Shown in pieces: positions 15,887 through 24,532 of a stretch of DNA of 64,000 bases (position 1 is its first letter; the number at the start of each line of letters is the position of its first letter). Position numbers and translations under genes: made by a program. This DNA is from Nitrosospira sp. Nsp11. GTDB lineage: Bacteria; Pseudomonadota; Gammaproteobacteria; Burkholderiales; Nitrosomonadaceae. The notes under the pieces are model-generated. The model had not been told where the DNA came from, did no database searches, and saw only the letters and a list, made by a program, of their open reading frames with translations. The stretch is from assembly GCF_900142705.1 (NCBI RefSeq), contig NZ_FRBV01000001.1, forward strand, positions 62,001 to 126,000. Direction: 5' to 3'.

Positions 15887-17389
15887 TTACCTCAGTTGAC
15901 GAGGACGTGACGTGTTGCGCATTGCCGGCCGGTGACCATGCGGCACTCTCAGCCGTGGGCCACTGCCGGCTGGTCCATCAACCGGCGGGATGCCGCTGTG
16001 CTGCTCTATCGCGCCCGTGCTGGCCGCATTCGGCTGAGTGCTGGATGCACCCATCAGGATGTGGGTTTGAACGATGGTGCTGGCCGCTGCGATGTTGTCT
16101 TGCACGCTTGGCGGACAAACCAATATATGCGCTTGCGAGACCGCGCCGCTTGCGCCGGCGTTTGTCTGAGTCGATGGCGAGGCCGCGAGATCATGGACAA
16201 CTCCTACCGTAACAGCGCCAACGCTCGCGGCATTAGCCTGCGTGGATCCGGCAGCACCCAGGACATGCGCCTGCGATACAGCAGCAGACGCGCCTGTGTT
16301 CGTTTGCGTGCCGCCCACGCCAACCAAGGCGTGCACCTGGGAGATTGCCCCAGGCGTGCCGATATTTGCCTGAGTAGCGGCAGCAGCGGCAAGGTCATGG
16401 GTTTCCCCTACCGCAATGGCGCCCGTGCTTGCCACGTTGGTTTGTACCGATCCGGCAGCGCTGAGCGCATGGGTTTGCGATACTGCGCCTGCTGTGCCGG
16501 TGTTGGCCTGCGAGCTGCTCGCTCCCGCCAGCAAATGCGACTGAGAGATTGCGCCAGCGGTTGCCGTATTCGGCTGTGCAGACGTCTGCACGGCTACGAT
16601 GTGCGTTTGTGTTATTGCACCGGTTGCGCTCGTGCTAGCGACGTTCGCTTGAGTTGTGCTTGCAGCGGTGAGATCGTGAGTTGCGCCGCCAGATGAGACC
16701 GCCCATAGCCTTGTAATCGATCCTGGCCGCCTTACAGCCGGGTGGGGTAGCGGTGATTTTGTGCCGGTAACCGTCCAGCGTGTTCCAGATTTATTCAGCC
16801 AGCCGTCTCGCTCGGCTGGGAGGTAATGGATACGCGCGTCCGGCCTTATAAGCTCAGGAGATGCGCCCCGCTGTAGTGCGGCGAACTCGGCGTCTGTAAG
16901 TATTACATTCCAGACCGCAAACTCAGCCAGCGATCCATCCCATGCGCGAGCATTGTCTGACGGTCTGTTACCAACGCACCAAGGGGTGGCAGACGTGCCG
17001 TAGCCGCCCCCAAAGGTAGTAAAAGACAGACCTGAGTCCTTAGTGAGCTTGGTGCCACTCTGGTAGACGGCAGGCCCACCGGATATATCAACAGAGGTGT
17101 CTACAGAGATGCCGATAGGCGCCCAAGTAGATAACGGGGGTCTCGTCCAAGACCAGTAAGTTAGAGGAGCGCCAGTGCCAAAACCATATGTATTGGCTAT
17201 TTGCCCATGATTGTTGAAGAGGTCAAATACACCAGTCCCCCTCCCAAACACGCGACCAAACCCCCCCCCTCCATCTCCATTTCTGTTAGTCCACACATGG
17301 ATACTGACCTTAGTCGGTATCCCTTCCGCAGGCCCAATGATACGGTCGCCCGCCCCAACCCCTAGCGTTGACCCAAATCCGATAGCCAT
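15887..17389 (-). CDS. LamG-like virion protein with ten 22-25-residue repeats
   Basis: A 500-residue protein. Residues 1-230 resemble a concanavalin/LamG jelly-roll (VSIHVWTNRN, then a WDGSLAEFAVWNVILTDAEFAAL signature at 150-172, here in pieces), typical of sugar-binding virion parts. Residues 237-463 consist of ten repeats whose conserved histidines lie at 238, 263, 285, 307, 331, 353, 375, 399, 421 and 443, each followed by hydrophobic residues and an Ala/Ser/Thr/Gln-rich linker. The C-terminus is Pro/Arg-rich. It lies between capsid-associated genes and the connectors. Head decoration or fibre function is inference. Confidence 0.75.
   Translation of the reverse strand: MAIGFGSTLGVGAGDRIIGPAEGIPTKVSIHVWTNRNGDGGGGFGRVFGRGTGVFDLFNNHGQIANTYGFGTGAPLTYWSWTRPPLSTWAPIGISVDTSVDISGGPAVYQSGTKLTKDSGLSFTTFGGGYGTSATPWCVGNRPSDNARAWDGSLAEFAVWNVILTDAEFAALQRGASPELIRPDARIHYLPAERDGWLNKSGTRWTVTGTKSPLPHPAVRRPGSITRLWAVSSGGATHDLTAASTTQANVASTSATGAITQTHIVAVQTSAQPNTATAGAISQSHLLAGASSSQANTGTAGAVSQTHALSAAGSVQTNVASTGAIAVGETHDLAAAAATQANIGTPGAISQVHALVGVGGTQTNTGASAAVSQAHVLGAAGSTQANAASVGAVTVGVVHDLAASPSTQTNAGASGAVSQAHILVCPPSVQDNIAAASTIVQTHILMGASSTQPNAASTGAIEQHSGIPPVDGPAGSGPRLRVPHGHRPAMRNTSRPRQLR
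16003..16684 (-). repeat. In-frame coding repeat, about 66-75 bp unit, ten copies
   Basis: The DNA encoding residues 237-463 of the LamG-like protein repeats every 66, 72 or 75 bp. Copies are diverged but keep an S-Q-x-H-x-L core and a T/S-Q-x-N core. Every third interval is longer by two or three codons, suggesting a higher-order unit of three repeats. One copy contains the exact 16-bp palindrome at 16576-16591. Confidence 0.85.
16576..16591. repeat. Palindrome copy 2 (exact)
   Basis: GTGCAGACGTCTGCAC in the repeat region of the LamG-like gene, coding V-Q-T-S-A on the minus strand where other repeats have different residues. Confidence 0.95.
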
Positions 17390-17392
17390 TTG

Positions 17393-17827
17393 CTACGCCG
17401 ATGAGCCAGTTATGCTGGCCATGTAAACGTTGCCGGATGTCAGCGCCACGCCCATATCATTTTTCACCACCAATTTTAGGGAGCGGGCTACAGGTAGACC
17501 AGACAACCGGAAAAACTTACGGTGCGTATTTGTGTCATTGCAGGGTAAGACGCCGATAAAGTGCAAGTCTGCTTCCTCGGTTGCCGTTAGGCCGGTTTCA
17601 GGCCCGCTGCCAAAATTGGTATTGTCCAGCGACAGCTTCGCGAACAAAATGAGTTGCTTGTTGCTCGCGGGGAGCCCGTTCGGGTCACATTCCAATTCCA
17701 CGGTAACGTCAAGCGGGATAGCTGCGCCGAGGTCAATAGCCGCTGATGTGATATAAGTCGAGCTCGCCAGCGTTCCTAGATCCAGGACCGGGATGCGACT
17801 CCCTTGTGTTTGCGTGAATGTTGGCAT
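17393..17827 (-). CDS. Predicted virion protein, unknown
   Basis: A 144-residue beta-rich soluble protein between the capsid group and the LamG-like gene. It includes segments such as IPLDVTVELECDPNG and SLKLVVKNDMGVALTSGNVYM, which look like a jelly-roll or immunoglobulin-like sheet. No named family is recognised. Its adjacency to the repeat protein and similar start spacing suggest that the two act together on the virion surface. Confidence 0.65.
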   Translation of the reverse strand: MPTFTQTQGSRIPVLDLGTLASSTYITSAAIDLGAAIPLDVTVELECDPNGLPASNKQLILFAKLSLDNTNFGSGPETGLTATEEADLHFIGVLPCNDTNTHRKFFRLSGLPVARSLKLVVKNDMGVALTSGNVYMASITGSSA

Positions 17828-18286
17828 TTATTCAACTCTTATCATTTCTTCTGTTGCGTGCGGCAGTTCAAGAACTTCCATCGTTGACGCCGGTTGCCAT
17901 GACAAAGCTTTGAGCGCCGCGCCCTCTTCCGGTGTAAAGACATCTTGCGCCGTCAGGATATTGATCATCTTGATTGTTTCCGGATCGCCGATGTCGCCTC
18001 CTGGCTGCGCTCCCATCGCTTGTACAAAATCTGCGATGACAATATCAGATGGCGCCAGCGCATTTAGTTTGGTACGGATGATCCGCGCCAGGTCAGTACC
18101 AAGCACGGATGAAAGCGTCAAGTTTGTAACCAGGCGCATCTTGTGCATCCACTCGGTTTTAGCATTGAGCAAGTCAACGACCTGGCCCGGTTGGTTCACC
18201 CTCAACCCGGCGTAACCCTTCCCCTTCGGGTCGGTGTCAAGTTCGTTGTCGAGCCTGTCTTTCTGCTCTGCCGTCAGGGTAATCAT
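17828..18286 (-). CDS. Phage protein of unknown function
   Basis: A 152-residue mostly helical, acidic protein (MITLTAEQKDRLDNELDTDP at the start). It directly abuts the next gene, ending one base before that gene's frame. No motif is recognised. Position within the capsid-to-connector group indicates a morphogenesis or minor virion role. Confidence 0.65.
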   Translation of the reverse strand: MITLTAEQKDRLDNELDTDPKGKGYAGLRVNQPGQVVDLLNAKTEWMHKMRLVTNLTLSSVLGTDLARIIRTKLNALAPSDIVIADFVQAMGAQPGGDIGDPETIKMINILTAQDVFTPEEGAALKALSWQPASTMEVLELPHATEEMIRVE

Positions 18287-18288
18287 GA

Positions 18289-18672
18289 TTAAGCCGGTTG
18301 CCCGCTAGTGTAGGTCAGGCTTGGGAAGTTGACGGTATTGCCGAGGGTAATCACCTGGTCGCTGGTCTCATCCGTTACCAGCAAAACCTTGCTGACGCTA
18401 TCGGTAAAAGCAATATGCAGATCCGGCGTTGCACCCGAGTTGGCGAAAGCCGCTCCGCTTTTGGCCGACACGCTCAAGACACGAGCCGCGCCATCGGCGC
18501 CGGTCAGCGCATAGTCGCCAGAAGCCATGGTAACTTCACAGATCGAGTTTCCGGTTACTGTTGCGTAACTGTCGCCCAGCGTGTAAGCCTTGAGCAGCAG
18601 CATGCGGATTGCGCCGGATCTAATTGCATTGAGGCCGTCGTCCAAGACGGTTGAGTGGACGTATTTAGACAT
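18289..18672 (-). CDS. Predicted head-associated protein, unknown
   Basis: A 127-residue protein with an N-terminal VLDDGLNAIRSGAIRMLLLKAYTLGDS pattern (split here for reading) and beta-strand repeats after residue 45. Similar small proteins often follow the capsid gene in HK97-like phages and may be decoration proteins. That link is from order, not from a motif I can prove. It overlaps the preceding gene by 8 bp. Confidence 0.65.
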   Translation of the reverse strand: MSKYVHSTVLDDGLNAIRSGAIRMLLLKAYTLGDSYATVTGNSICEVTMASGDYALTGADGAARVLSVSAKSGAAFANSGATPDLHIAFTDSVSKVLLVTDETSDQVITLGNTVNFPSLTYTSGQPA

Positions 18673-19003
18673 TGTTTGTTTTCTCGCAGTAAGCGACAGC
18701 TTCTGGATGGGTGTCTACCTGGTCGCCAAGGCTGGCGATTACCTCAGCATCTGCTTGCAGCAACGTGCCAGAGCAATGCAGCTTTCCGGCAACCGTTACA
18801 TCGATCAGCACGCGGGCCTTGGTCGGGAGCGGTGTTTTTTCAGGCTTCGGTTGCTCGGGATCAGGCGTGTTGGGATCTGGCGTAGCGGGATCTGGCGTAG
18901 CGGGATCTGGCGTGATGGGACCTGGCGTAGCGGGATCTGGCGTGATGGGACCTGAGATCGGCGCGTGATTGATCTCCCCTACCGGCGATTGTTTTTTCGA
19001 CAT
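18665..19003 (-). CDS. Small phage protein with Pro/Asp/Thr repeat linker
   Basis: The 112-residue protein has three parts: a short basic N-terminus (MSKKQSP), a low-complexity linker built from T-P-D-P-A type pentapeptides (about residues 17-50), and a compact C-terminal domain (about 62-108) with VLIDVTVAGKLHCSG and an acidic helix. C-terminal domains of this sort are common directly after phage capsid genes. The linker is encoded by a 15-bp tandem repeat and probably varies in length between related phages. Confidence 0.7.
   Translation of the reverse strand: MSKKQSPVGEINHAPISGPITPDPATPGPITPDPATPDPATPDPNTPDPEQPKPEKTPLPTKARVLIDVTVAGKLHCSGTLLQADAEVIASLGDQVDTHPEAVAYCEKTNNV
18857..18955 (-). 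repeat. 15-bp tandem repeat coding a TPDPA-type linker
   Basis: Six full copies plus a partial copy of a 15-bp unit (GGGATCTGGCGTAGC on the plus strand, with variants) are seen in frame with the small gene at 18665. Unit boundaries are exact multiples of 15, so length changes keep the frame. Confidence 0.9.
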
Positions 19004-19025
19004 GGTCGTATCCTTCTAAAGACAG

Positions 19026-19043
19026 CAGCCCCTGCCGGGGCTG
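19026..19043 (-). terminator. Hairpin after capsid gene, weak terminator or RNA stabiliser
   Basis: A perfect 7-bp stem (CAGCCCC/GGGGCTG) with a four-base loop lies 26 bp after the capsid stop. The following minus-strand sequence has only short T stretches, so termination would be partial. It could raise capsid mRNA relative to downstream genes by blocking 3' decay. Confidence 0.5.
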
Positions 19044-19068
19044 TGTCACGGGGTTTTATCTGGTTATT

Positions 19069-20274
19069 TTAGGTTGCCGAATGCTGGTACAGCTTCACCG
19101 CATTGGTATCCACCAGGTTCCCGCCCATGCGCGCCCAGGCCATGAAACCGACTTGGCCTTTCTTCGTGTACACGCTGTCGGTGAAACGGAACAGGCTTAA
19201 AATCAGCGCGTCGCGGATCATGTACTTGCTGAAATCTCCGAATCCGATTGATTTGGCATTGGCCGCCGGAACAGCTACGTCATTGTTCAGTTGCATCCCA
19301 TAGCCGAGCAATTCGTCGGCAAGTCCGCCAGCAATGCCCTTATCGTAAGACGGCGTCCAGACAGGGCGACCAACGGTATCCTTGATCTTACGAACCGTTT
19401 TCCGCATGGTCTGTGACATCATGAATTTCAGCGTGCCGTCGTGATACGCATAGTCCAAACTATCCACCAGATCCACCAAATCGTCGTAGGTGACCGTCAA
19501 TGTTTGTCCGGTGGTACCGGTCTTGCCGACACTGGCTGCCGTGATGATTCCATTCGGCTGGCCGGTCCCGCTACCGGTGGTAAAACCGGTATTTGCGACC
19601 CGGCCGATACGATCGCGGATCCGGTTGTTGATCAGCCCGACGATGTCTATCGACGTGTCCTGAAGCAGTTCGAGGGGAATGGTAATGACTTTGGAACCCG
19701 CCTTGAAAACGTTCAAGGCGACAGTGCCAAAAGTTACATCTGCATCTGTCGCCGTAACGTTTTCCGCAATCCATTCACCTGTTTCGCTTGTGCCGTCGCT
19801 GGTGGGATACGACAGCGGATTCCCTGTGCCGGTTGTGATCTGGCTCGCGACTTCACGGACTCCCTTGTAGCCCTTCAGCTTGTCGACCAATTCCTTCGCA
19901 ATTTCTGACTGCACCGTATAACCGCCCTCAGAAGCAGTCGTGGTGCTCATCGTATTCAGGATAGAGGTATGCTCTTCGTGCGATAACGCTTTTTCCCCAT
20001 GCCGCAGCATTTTGACATAGGCGTTTTTAGCGAAGGTTGCAGCCTTATCCTTTGGATCAGTCTTGGGTGCATCCTTAAAGTTCTTCTCGACATCTTCATC
20101 CAGCAGGCGCTGCATGGTTTCCAGCTGCGCTTCGATAGAATCAATCTGATCGGCTATATCGTCGAACTTGGCCTTGTCTTCTTTCGTCCATACCTTGTCG
20201 CCAGCCTCGGCTAAAAGGTGCTTCGCTTGCTTGGCGAGTGTTTGTTTTTGCTCGCGCAGTGCTTTAATGCTCAT
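19069..20274 (-). CDS. Major capsid protein, HK97 family
   Basis: The start is the ATG at 20274 after AAGGA; an upstream in-frame codon would include the terminator region. The 401-residue product has an N-terminal coiled-coil delta/scaffold domain (about 1-100, highly charged, ALREQKQTLAKQAKHLL at the start) and then the HK97-fold shell domain. Visible signatures are GGYTVQSEIAKELVDKL, the P-domain NRIRDRIGRVANTGFTTGSG segment and a C-terminal VGFMAWARMGGNLVD. The ClpP-type protease upstream probably removes the delta domain. No separate scaffold gene is needed. Confidence 0.93.
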   Translation of the reverse strand: MSIKALREQKQTLAKQAKHLLAEAGDKVWTKEDKAKFDDIADQIDSIEAQLETMQRLLDEDVEKNFKDAPKTDPKDKAATFAKNAYVKMLRHGEKALSHEEHTSILNTMSTTTASEGGYTVQSEIAKELVDKLKGYKGVREVASQITTGTGNPLSYPTSDGTSETGEWIAENVTATDADVTFGTVALNVFKAGSKVITIPLELLQDTSIDIVGLINNRIRDRIGRVANTGFTTGSGTGQPNGIITAASVGKTGTTGQTLTVTYDDLVDLVDSLDYAYHDGTLKFMMSQTMRKTVRKIKDTVGRPVWTPSYDKGIAGGLADELLGYGMQLNNDVAVPAANAKSIGFGDFSKYMIRDALILSLFRFTDSVYTKKGQVGFMAWARMGGNLVDTNAVKLYQHSAT

Positions 20275-20296
20275 CGTTATTTCCTTTTTTGAGGGT

Positions 20297-20323
20297 AAAA
20301 AAAAGCCCACTGCAAAGTGGGCT
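20297..20323 (-). terminator. Rho-independent terminator between protease and capsid genes
   Basis: On the minus strand an 8-bp perfect stem (AGCCCACT/AGTGGGCT) with a four-base loop is followed by eight T residues. It is a canonical intrinsic terminator and lies only 22 bp upstream of the capsid start. The capsid and everything downstream are needed late, so transcription must pass it by antitermination, or it may be partial. Confidence 0.85.
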
Positions 20324-20344
20324 TGGCTCGTCTGCGCAAGCGCG

Positions 20345-21055
20345 TCAGTCGATCGTTAGCAGGCGCAAGCGTCTTTCGGCGTTTTCGCGTTGTTGCATCC
20401 ATAGGGCGCTATCGGCGGGCGCCACCTTTTCCGTTGGCTTGGGTGCATTCTGATATGCGGAGAGGTTCCATTTGTTCTCGACCTTCGCGCCGTTGAAAAC
20501 CGTATCAACGAAGCCGTGATCTGCGGCTTCTTTCGCCGTGAACCATGTTTCGGCATCCATCCATTCCACTATCTCATCCGTGGTTTTACCCGTTTTCTTC
20601 ACGTAGTCATTGATGATCGATTGGTCCAGTTTCTCCAACAGATCGGCAAGCGTGAGAAAGTCATGTTTGTTGCCATAACCCAGTGTCCAAGCGTTATGAA
20701 TCATGAAGAATCCACCCTCCACGATGTTGACGGTTTTTGCTGCGATCGCAACATATGTCGCCGCGCTCGCCGCCCAGCCGTCGATATAGGCCGTGACGTC
20801 GCCATGCTGAGCTATGGCGGTCGCCATCGCCCGACCATCAAACACATCGCCGCCAGGTGAGTTGATCCTGAGATTAACCGGCTTGCCCTTTAACGCAGCC
20901 AGCTCCTTGTTGAAATCAAGAGCGCCAACGCCAAAATAGGGATCAATGACGTCATAAAGATAGATCGTGGCGGACTCCGCGGCATTTTCTACCTTGAGCG
21001 GGGATTGTTCCCGCTTGGCGTTATCACGCAGTAGTTGCAGCAGGCGCTTGTGCAT
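20345..21055 (-). CDS. ClpP-type prohead protease (S14)
   Basis: A 236-residue serine protease of the ClpP fold between portal and capsid genes. Features are NSPGGDVFDGRAMA (oxyanion region), the nucleophile serine in GWAASAATYVAIAA and the histidine in FFMIHNAWTLGYG, followed by helices KHDFLTLADLLEKLDQSI and a C-terminal AKEAADHGFVDTV. It matures the capsid by cleaving the delta domain. A C-terminal tail of about 50 residues beyond the core is predicted to be flexible and may be self-cleaved. Its start overlaps the portal gene by 32 bp. Confidence 0.92.
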   Translation of the reverse strand: MHKRLLQLLRDNAKREQSPLKVENAAESATIYLYDVIDPYFGVGALDFNKELAALKGKPVNLRINSPGGDVFDGRAMATAIAQHGDVTAYIDGWAASAATYVAIAAKTVNIVEGGFFMIHNAWTLGYGNKHDFLTLADLLEKLDQSIINDYVKKTGKTTDEIVEWMDAETWFTAKEAADHGFVDTVFNGAKVENKWNLSAYQNAPKPTEKVAPADSALWMQQRENAERRLRLLTID

Positions 21056-22322
21056 TGTCTTTTCCTTTTGGTTCGTAAATAACGTCTCCGCCGTTCTCCG
21101 GTCCCACCGGTGGAAGGTTCTTGATGCGCCGGACTTCGTCCAACTTCAGCCAGCCCGGGCCCTGCGAGCCGCCGCGTGCCTGGCGAAGATACTCGCCCTC
21201 TGATTTGGAGTCACCGCGCAGCAATCCATCGAGGTTGAACTCGACAAAGAACTGCTCGGTTGCAAAAAACTTCCGGTTTATTTCCTGCTCAATCCGGTTC
21301 AGGTAGGTCTGCAGAGTAAACTTCACAAAACCGAGAGTCATTTGCTCTATGCCCGTGCCCCAGCTGGTCGTGGTGTCGTTGGCGCCAATCATGAATGGCG
21401 GCACGCCGAACGCCCGGGCAATGTCGATAACCTGGTACTTACGGCTGTTGAGCAATTCCGCATCCACTGCGGACATGCTCAACTCTTTGATGTCTAACCC
21501 TTGTGTCAGCACCATCGGCTTGCCCACATTCTCCGGCCCCGTATACCGCTCTGCATAAGCGGTGCGCAGCCGTTCGATGGTGTCTTCCTCGAGCTTGCCA
21601 TCAGCTCTGATCAAATGCTTTGGGCTCCCGCCGTTCGCAAAAAACTTTCCACTGAAATCATCGGCCGCCAGGGCAATGCCTATCGACTGCAATGCGCCAT
21701 GTTTGATCACCGACAGGCTGCGGCCTGAGTCGCCGTCATAACCGAAACCAGGGATATGCAGGATCTCGTTATCCTGGTAGGTGCGAGGGTTGCCAGTGCG
21801 CGGCTGATAACGGTAGAGAATGCCGCCAATGCCGTCCGTTATCGGAGTCATGCGATCGGGATGAACCGGGACTATTCCAGTAATTTCGCCAAACCGATCA
21901 CGCTGGATGAGTGCAAATGCATCACCTCTCAGCGCGTTGCAGCGAATCCACCACTCGAACATGCTGGCAGCCGTCCATGCGCCACAAGGCTGCTCGTTCA
22001 GCAGGTACCACAACGGAGAATCTATTTTCTTGCGACCATCTACCGTGCGTTCATATACTGACAATGGCAGGCTGGCGATAGTCCCGCCGATGAGCTGAAT
22101 GCAGGCCGCGACGGCGGAGACTCGCATGGCTGTGTCATCAGTAACCGCATAGCCGGAGGATGCAGGAACGTTGCCAAACAACTCGATGACAGCCGGATTA
22201 CTACTGGTGACGTATTGCGTAGTATTTTTTACCCGCTGCGCTTCACGCTCCGCTTTCCATTTCGTCAGGACCACGCTACCAGGCTGACCTACGCGCTCGG
22301 TGTTGTACCAGTTTTGGGTCAT
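21024..22322 (-). CDS. Portal protein, HK97 family
   Basis: The start chosen is the ATG at 22322, overlapping the terminase stop as ATGA. The 432-residue protein shows the phage portal pattern: AVAACIQLIGGTIASLPLSVYER, a WYLLNEQPCGAWTA segment, NEILHIPGF, and the DIARAFGVPPFMIG motif. The C-terminal GWLKLDEVRRIKNLPPVGPENGGD segment is also typical. It forms the twelve-fold ring through which DNA is packaged and ejected. Order terL-portal-protease-capsid is standard for HK97-like phages. Confidence 0.93.
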   Translation of the reverse strand: MTQNWYNTERVGQPGSVVLTKWKAEREAQRVKNTTQYVTSSNPAVIELFGNVPASSGYAVTDDTAMRVSAVAACIQLIGGTIASLPLSVYERTVDGRKKIDSPLWYLLNEQPCGAWTAASMFEWWIRCNALRGDAFALIQRDRFGEITGIVPVHPDRMTPITDGIGGILYRYQPRTGNPRTYQDNEILHIPGFGYDGDSGRSLSVIKHGALQSIGIALAADDFSGKFFANGGSPKHLIRADGKLEEDTIERLRTAYAERYTGPENVGKPMVLTQGLDIKELSMSAVDAELLNSRKYQVIDIARAFGVPPFMIGANDTTTSWGTGIEQMTLGFVKFTLQTYLNRIEQEINRKFFATEQFFVEFNLDGLLRGDSKSEGEYLRQARGGSQGPGWLKLDEVRRIKNLPPVGPENGGDVIYEPKGKDNAQAPAATTA

Positions 22323-24022
22323 AGGGCAACGAATCCTTGGTCGATGATATTGCTCTTTTGGCCAGCCATCGCGCGGCACATCGCATTGATCAGCGCCACT
22401 GCGGCATCGATCTTGTTTTCAGCGCGCAGCTTGCGCGGAAAAATGTTTTCGTTACGGTCGGGCTTCACTTCCACGTTGCTCATCATCCACACAAACGCGG
22501 GATTACCGTCGTGATGGAATCGGCCTGCATCGATGAGCGCGGCAATAAGTTTCATCGCATCCGTCAGGTGCATTACCCGCTGGGGAATATCCACTACAGT
22601 GAAGCCTTGTTCCTGGAGCGACGGTGCAATCTCACGGCCATAGACCGGGTCCATGGCAATCTCGGTGATCGGGAAGTTGTCGGAATCCGACACGATCTCT
22701 TCCTCAATTTGGCGCAAAGAAATCATGTTTCCATCGGTCGCGATCAGATGCCCCTGGTGTACCCACCCGCTGTAGTGCGTGTTTTCGGGCTTGTCCACCT
22801 GGGCCTGCGGTATGTAGTTGCGAGAGAAGGCGTAGTAATGGTCAACGTTCTTTATCGCGCGCTTGAACAGTTTCACCTTTGAGGCGATATCGTTTTTGCT
22901 CGCCAGATCCAGCCCGACTACACAGCTTTCGTGCCTGAAATCTTCTTCCTTCAGATCGACATCGCCGGCGCGCTGCAGGTTATATAAGTTGATCCAGGGC
23001 GAAGCCGCGGCAACCCAGATATTCAGATGCTTGGTCTTGAAAACGTTCTGTTTTCTCGGGTCGGTTATCGCATCCCGCTGCTGCGCTTTCAGGAATTCCG
23101 CGTCGACTGATATGCCAAAGTTTGGATTAGCCTTTATCAGGGCGTCTTCCGAAGTCCAATCGTCGCCTTCGTCGACCGTGAATATGATCCCAAAGCGGCG
23201 CTCATTTTCGATAACGCCCTCGAGGATCTTCTGCAGCTCGACCTGGTGCATGAAGCACGGTCCGGAGATATCCGAACCGCTGGTGGTGATCACCAGCATC
23301 AGCGGTTGCGAGCGGGCACCCATGCCGGTCTGCATGGTGTCATACAGTTCCGGCGTCTTGTGTTCGTGGAACTCATCTACGATCGCGCAGGATGGCGATG
23401 CGCCATCACCAGGCTTGCCAATCACCGGCTCGAACTTGCTGTTCGTCGCGATCACCGCCAGGTTGGAGGCATGCACGGACACGCCATACCTCGCCCGGTA
23501 TTCGTCCGTGCGCAGCGCCATCAACTGTGCTGGCTTGAAAACCTCAAAAGCCTGGTCTTGCGACGTCGCCCCGCTGTATACCTCGGCTCCAAACTCGCCA
23601 TCCACGGCCAGCATGTAATTGCCGATTACTGCCGCGAGTGTTGATTTCGCGTTCTTGCGTGGCACAAACAGGTCCGCCGTGCGGAACCGCCGGCGCAACG
23701 TTGTACGATCGACCCAACCAAAGACCGACGCCAGGACAAAGACTTCCCATGGCTTGAGCTTCAAGCGTTCACCACGCGAAGCCCAGTCGCCTTTGATATG
23801 TGGCATCAACTCCGCAAAGCGACAGATGCGCTCGGCCGAGCGGAACATCTTGCCGTTTACGTCAACCAGGTAGGCGTTAAAAACATACGGCCAAGCGGTT
23901 GTCTTGCTTCGCACCAGGTCATTCAGGTGACGCTGGCACGCCAGGCGGTGCCATTTGCAGGACGAAATCTTCCCGTCGACAACGTCTTGCGCGTATTGCG
24001 TCGCTATCGCGGCGAAGCTCAA
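22319..24022 (-). CDS. Terminase large subunit
   Basis: A 567-residue packaging motor. The ATPase half has the HK97-type Walker A variant PRKNAKST (about residues 137-144) and Walker B-like CAIVDEFHEHK. The C-terminal nuclease half includes VVGLDLASKNDIA, where the aspartate is a probable metal ligand, and a later acidic patch MDPVYGRE. It couples ATP hydrolysis to DNA translocation into proheads and cuts the concatemer. It directly follows the small subunit and overlaps the portal start. Confidence 0.95.
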   Translation of the reverse strand: MSFAAIATQYAQDVVDGKISSCKWHRLACQRHLNDLVRSKTTAWPYVFNAYLVDVNGKMFRSAERICRFAELMPHIKGDWASRGERLKLKPWEVFVLASVFGWVDRTTLRRRFRTADLFVPRKNAKSTLAAVIGNYMLAVDGEFGAEVYSGATSQDQAFEVFKPAQLMALRTDEYRARYGVSVHASNLAVIATNSKFEPVIGKPGDGASPSCAIVDEFHEHKTPELYDTMQTGMGARSQPLMLVITTSGSDISGPCFMHQVELQKILEGVIENERRFGIIFTVDEGDDWTSEDALIKANPNFGISVDAEFLKAQQRDAITDPRKQNVFKTKHLNIWVAAASPWINLYNLQRAGDVDLKEEDFRHESCVVGLDLASKNDIASKVKLFKRAIKNVDHYYAFSRNYIPQAQVDKPENTHYSGWVHQGHLIATDGNMISLRQIEEEIVSDSDNFPITEIAMDPVYGREIAPSLQEQGFTVVDIPQRVMHLTDAMKLIAALIDAGRFHHDGNPAFVWMMSNVEVKPDRNENIFPRKLRAENKIDAAVALINAMCRAMAGQKSNIIDQGFVAL

Positions 24023-24532
24023 TTAGATTTGTTCCCAGGAACTGCCGGCCGCCTCCGGAAACAACTGCTGCTGCCGGTTCTCGCTTTGGCTCACCCGCGA
24101 ACGCGCGCTCGGCGACATGCCGAATTCCGCGCCGAAATTCTTCATCATGTAAAGCGCTCGGTTACGGATGGTTACCCAGATCGACATCTGCTGATAGCCG
24201 GATGGGGTAACTGTCACGTAACCTTTCTCGCCGGCAGGATCCTCAGCATTGAGCGCAGCGATTTTGTTTTCGCAAAAAACGTATTCCGACCAGGCGGTGC
24301 AATATCCCGCCAGCGCGGCCCGGTCAATCTGCGAGATCAGGCCCAGCGATTCCAGCTCGACCGAGATCCGCTTATACTCTTTCCGCGCCTCAGCCTGGAG
24401 GTGAGTCGGGCATCGCGGGATTACGACTTCCGGGTGGATGCCGTCATAGAGCTCGGCCAGGGATTTTTTGCTGGGGTTACCGTGCAGCAAATGCACATTC
24501 GCCGGCAATGGTTTCGGTCCGCGTTGTCCCAT
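24023..24532 (-). CDS. Terminase small subunit, P27 family
   Basis: A 169-residue P27-type small terminase. The N-terminus MGQRGPKPLPANVHLLHGNPSKK is typical, as are RCPTHLQAEARKEYKRI and AGYCTAWSEYVFCE. It recognises the packaging site and hands DNA to the large subunit. It starts about 180 bp after the HNH nuclease gene. That gap holds several symmetric elements and is the probable cos or pac region. Confidence 0.92.
   Translation of the reverse strand: MGQRGPKPLPANVHLLHGNPSKKSLAELYDGIHPEVVIPRCPTHLQAEARKEYKRISVELESLGLISQIDRAALAGYCTAWSEYVFCENKIAALNAEDPAGEKGYVTVTPSGYQQMSIWVTIRNRALYMMKNFGAEFGMSPSARSRVSQSENRQQQLFPEAAGSSWEQI

Noticed and set aside
15932..16696. Long plus-strand frame of 254 codons opposite the LamG-like gene
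   Set aside because: Its apparent repeats are the complement of the coding repeats. There is no ribosome site and the direction opposes the late operon.
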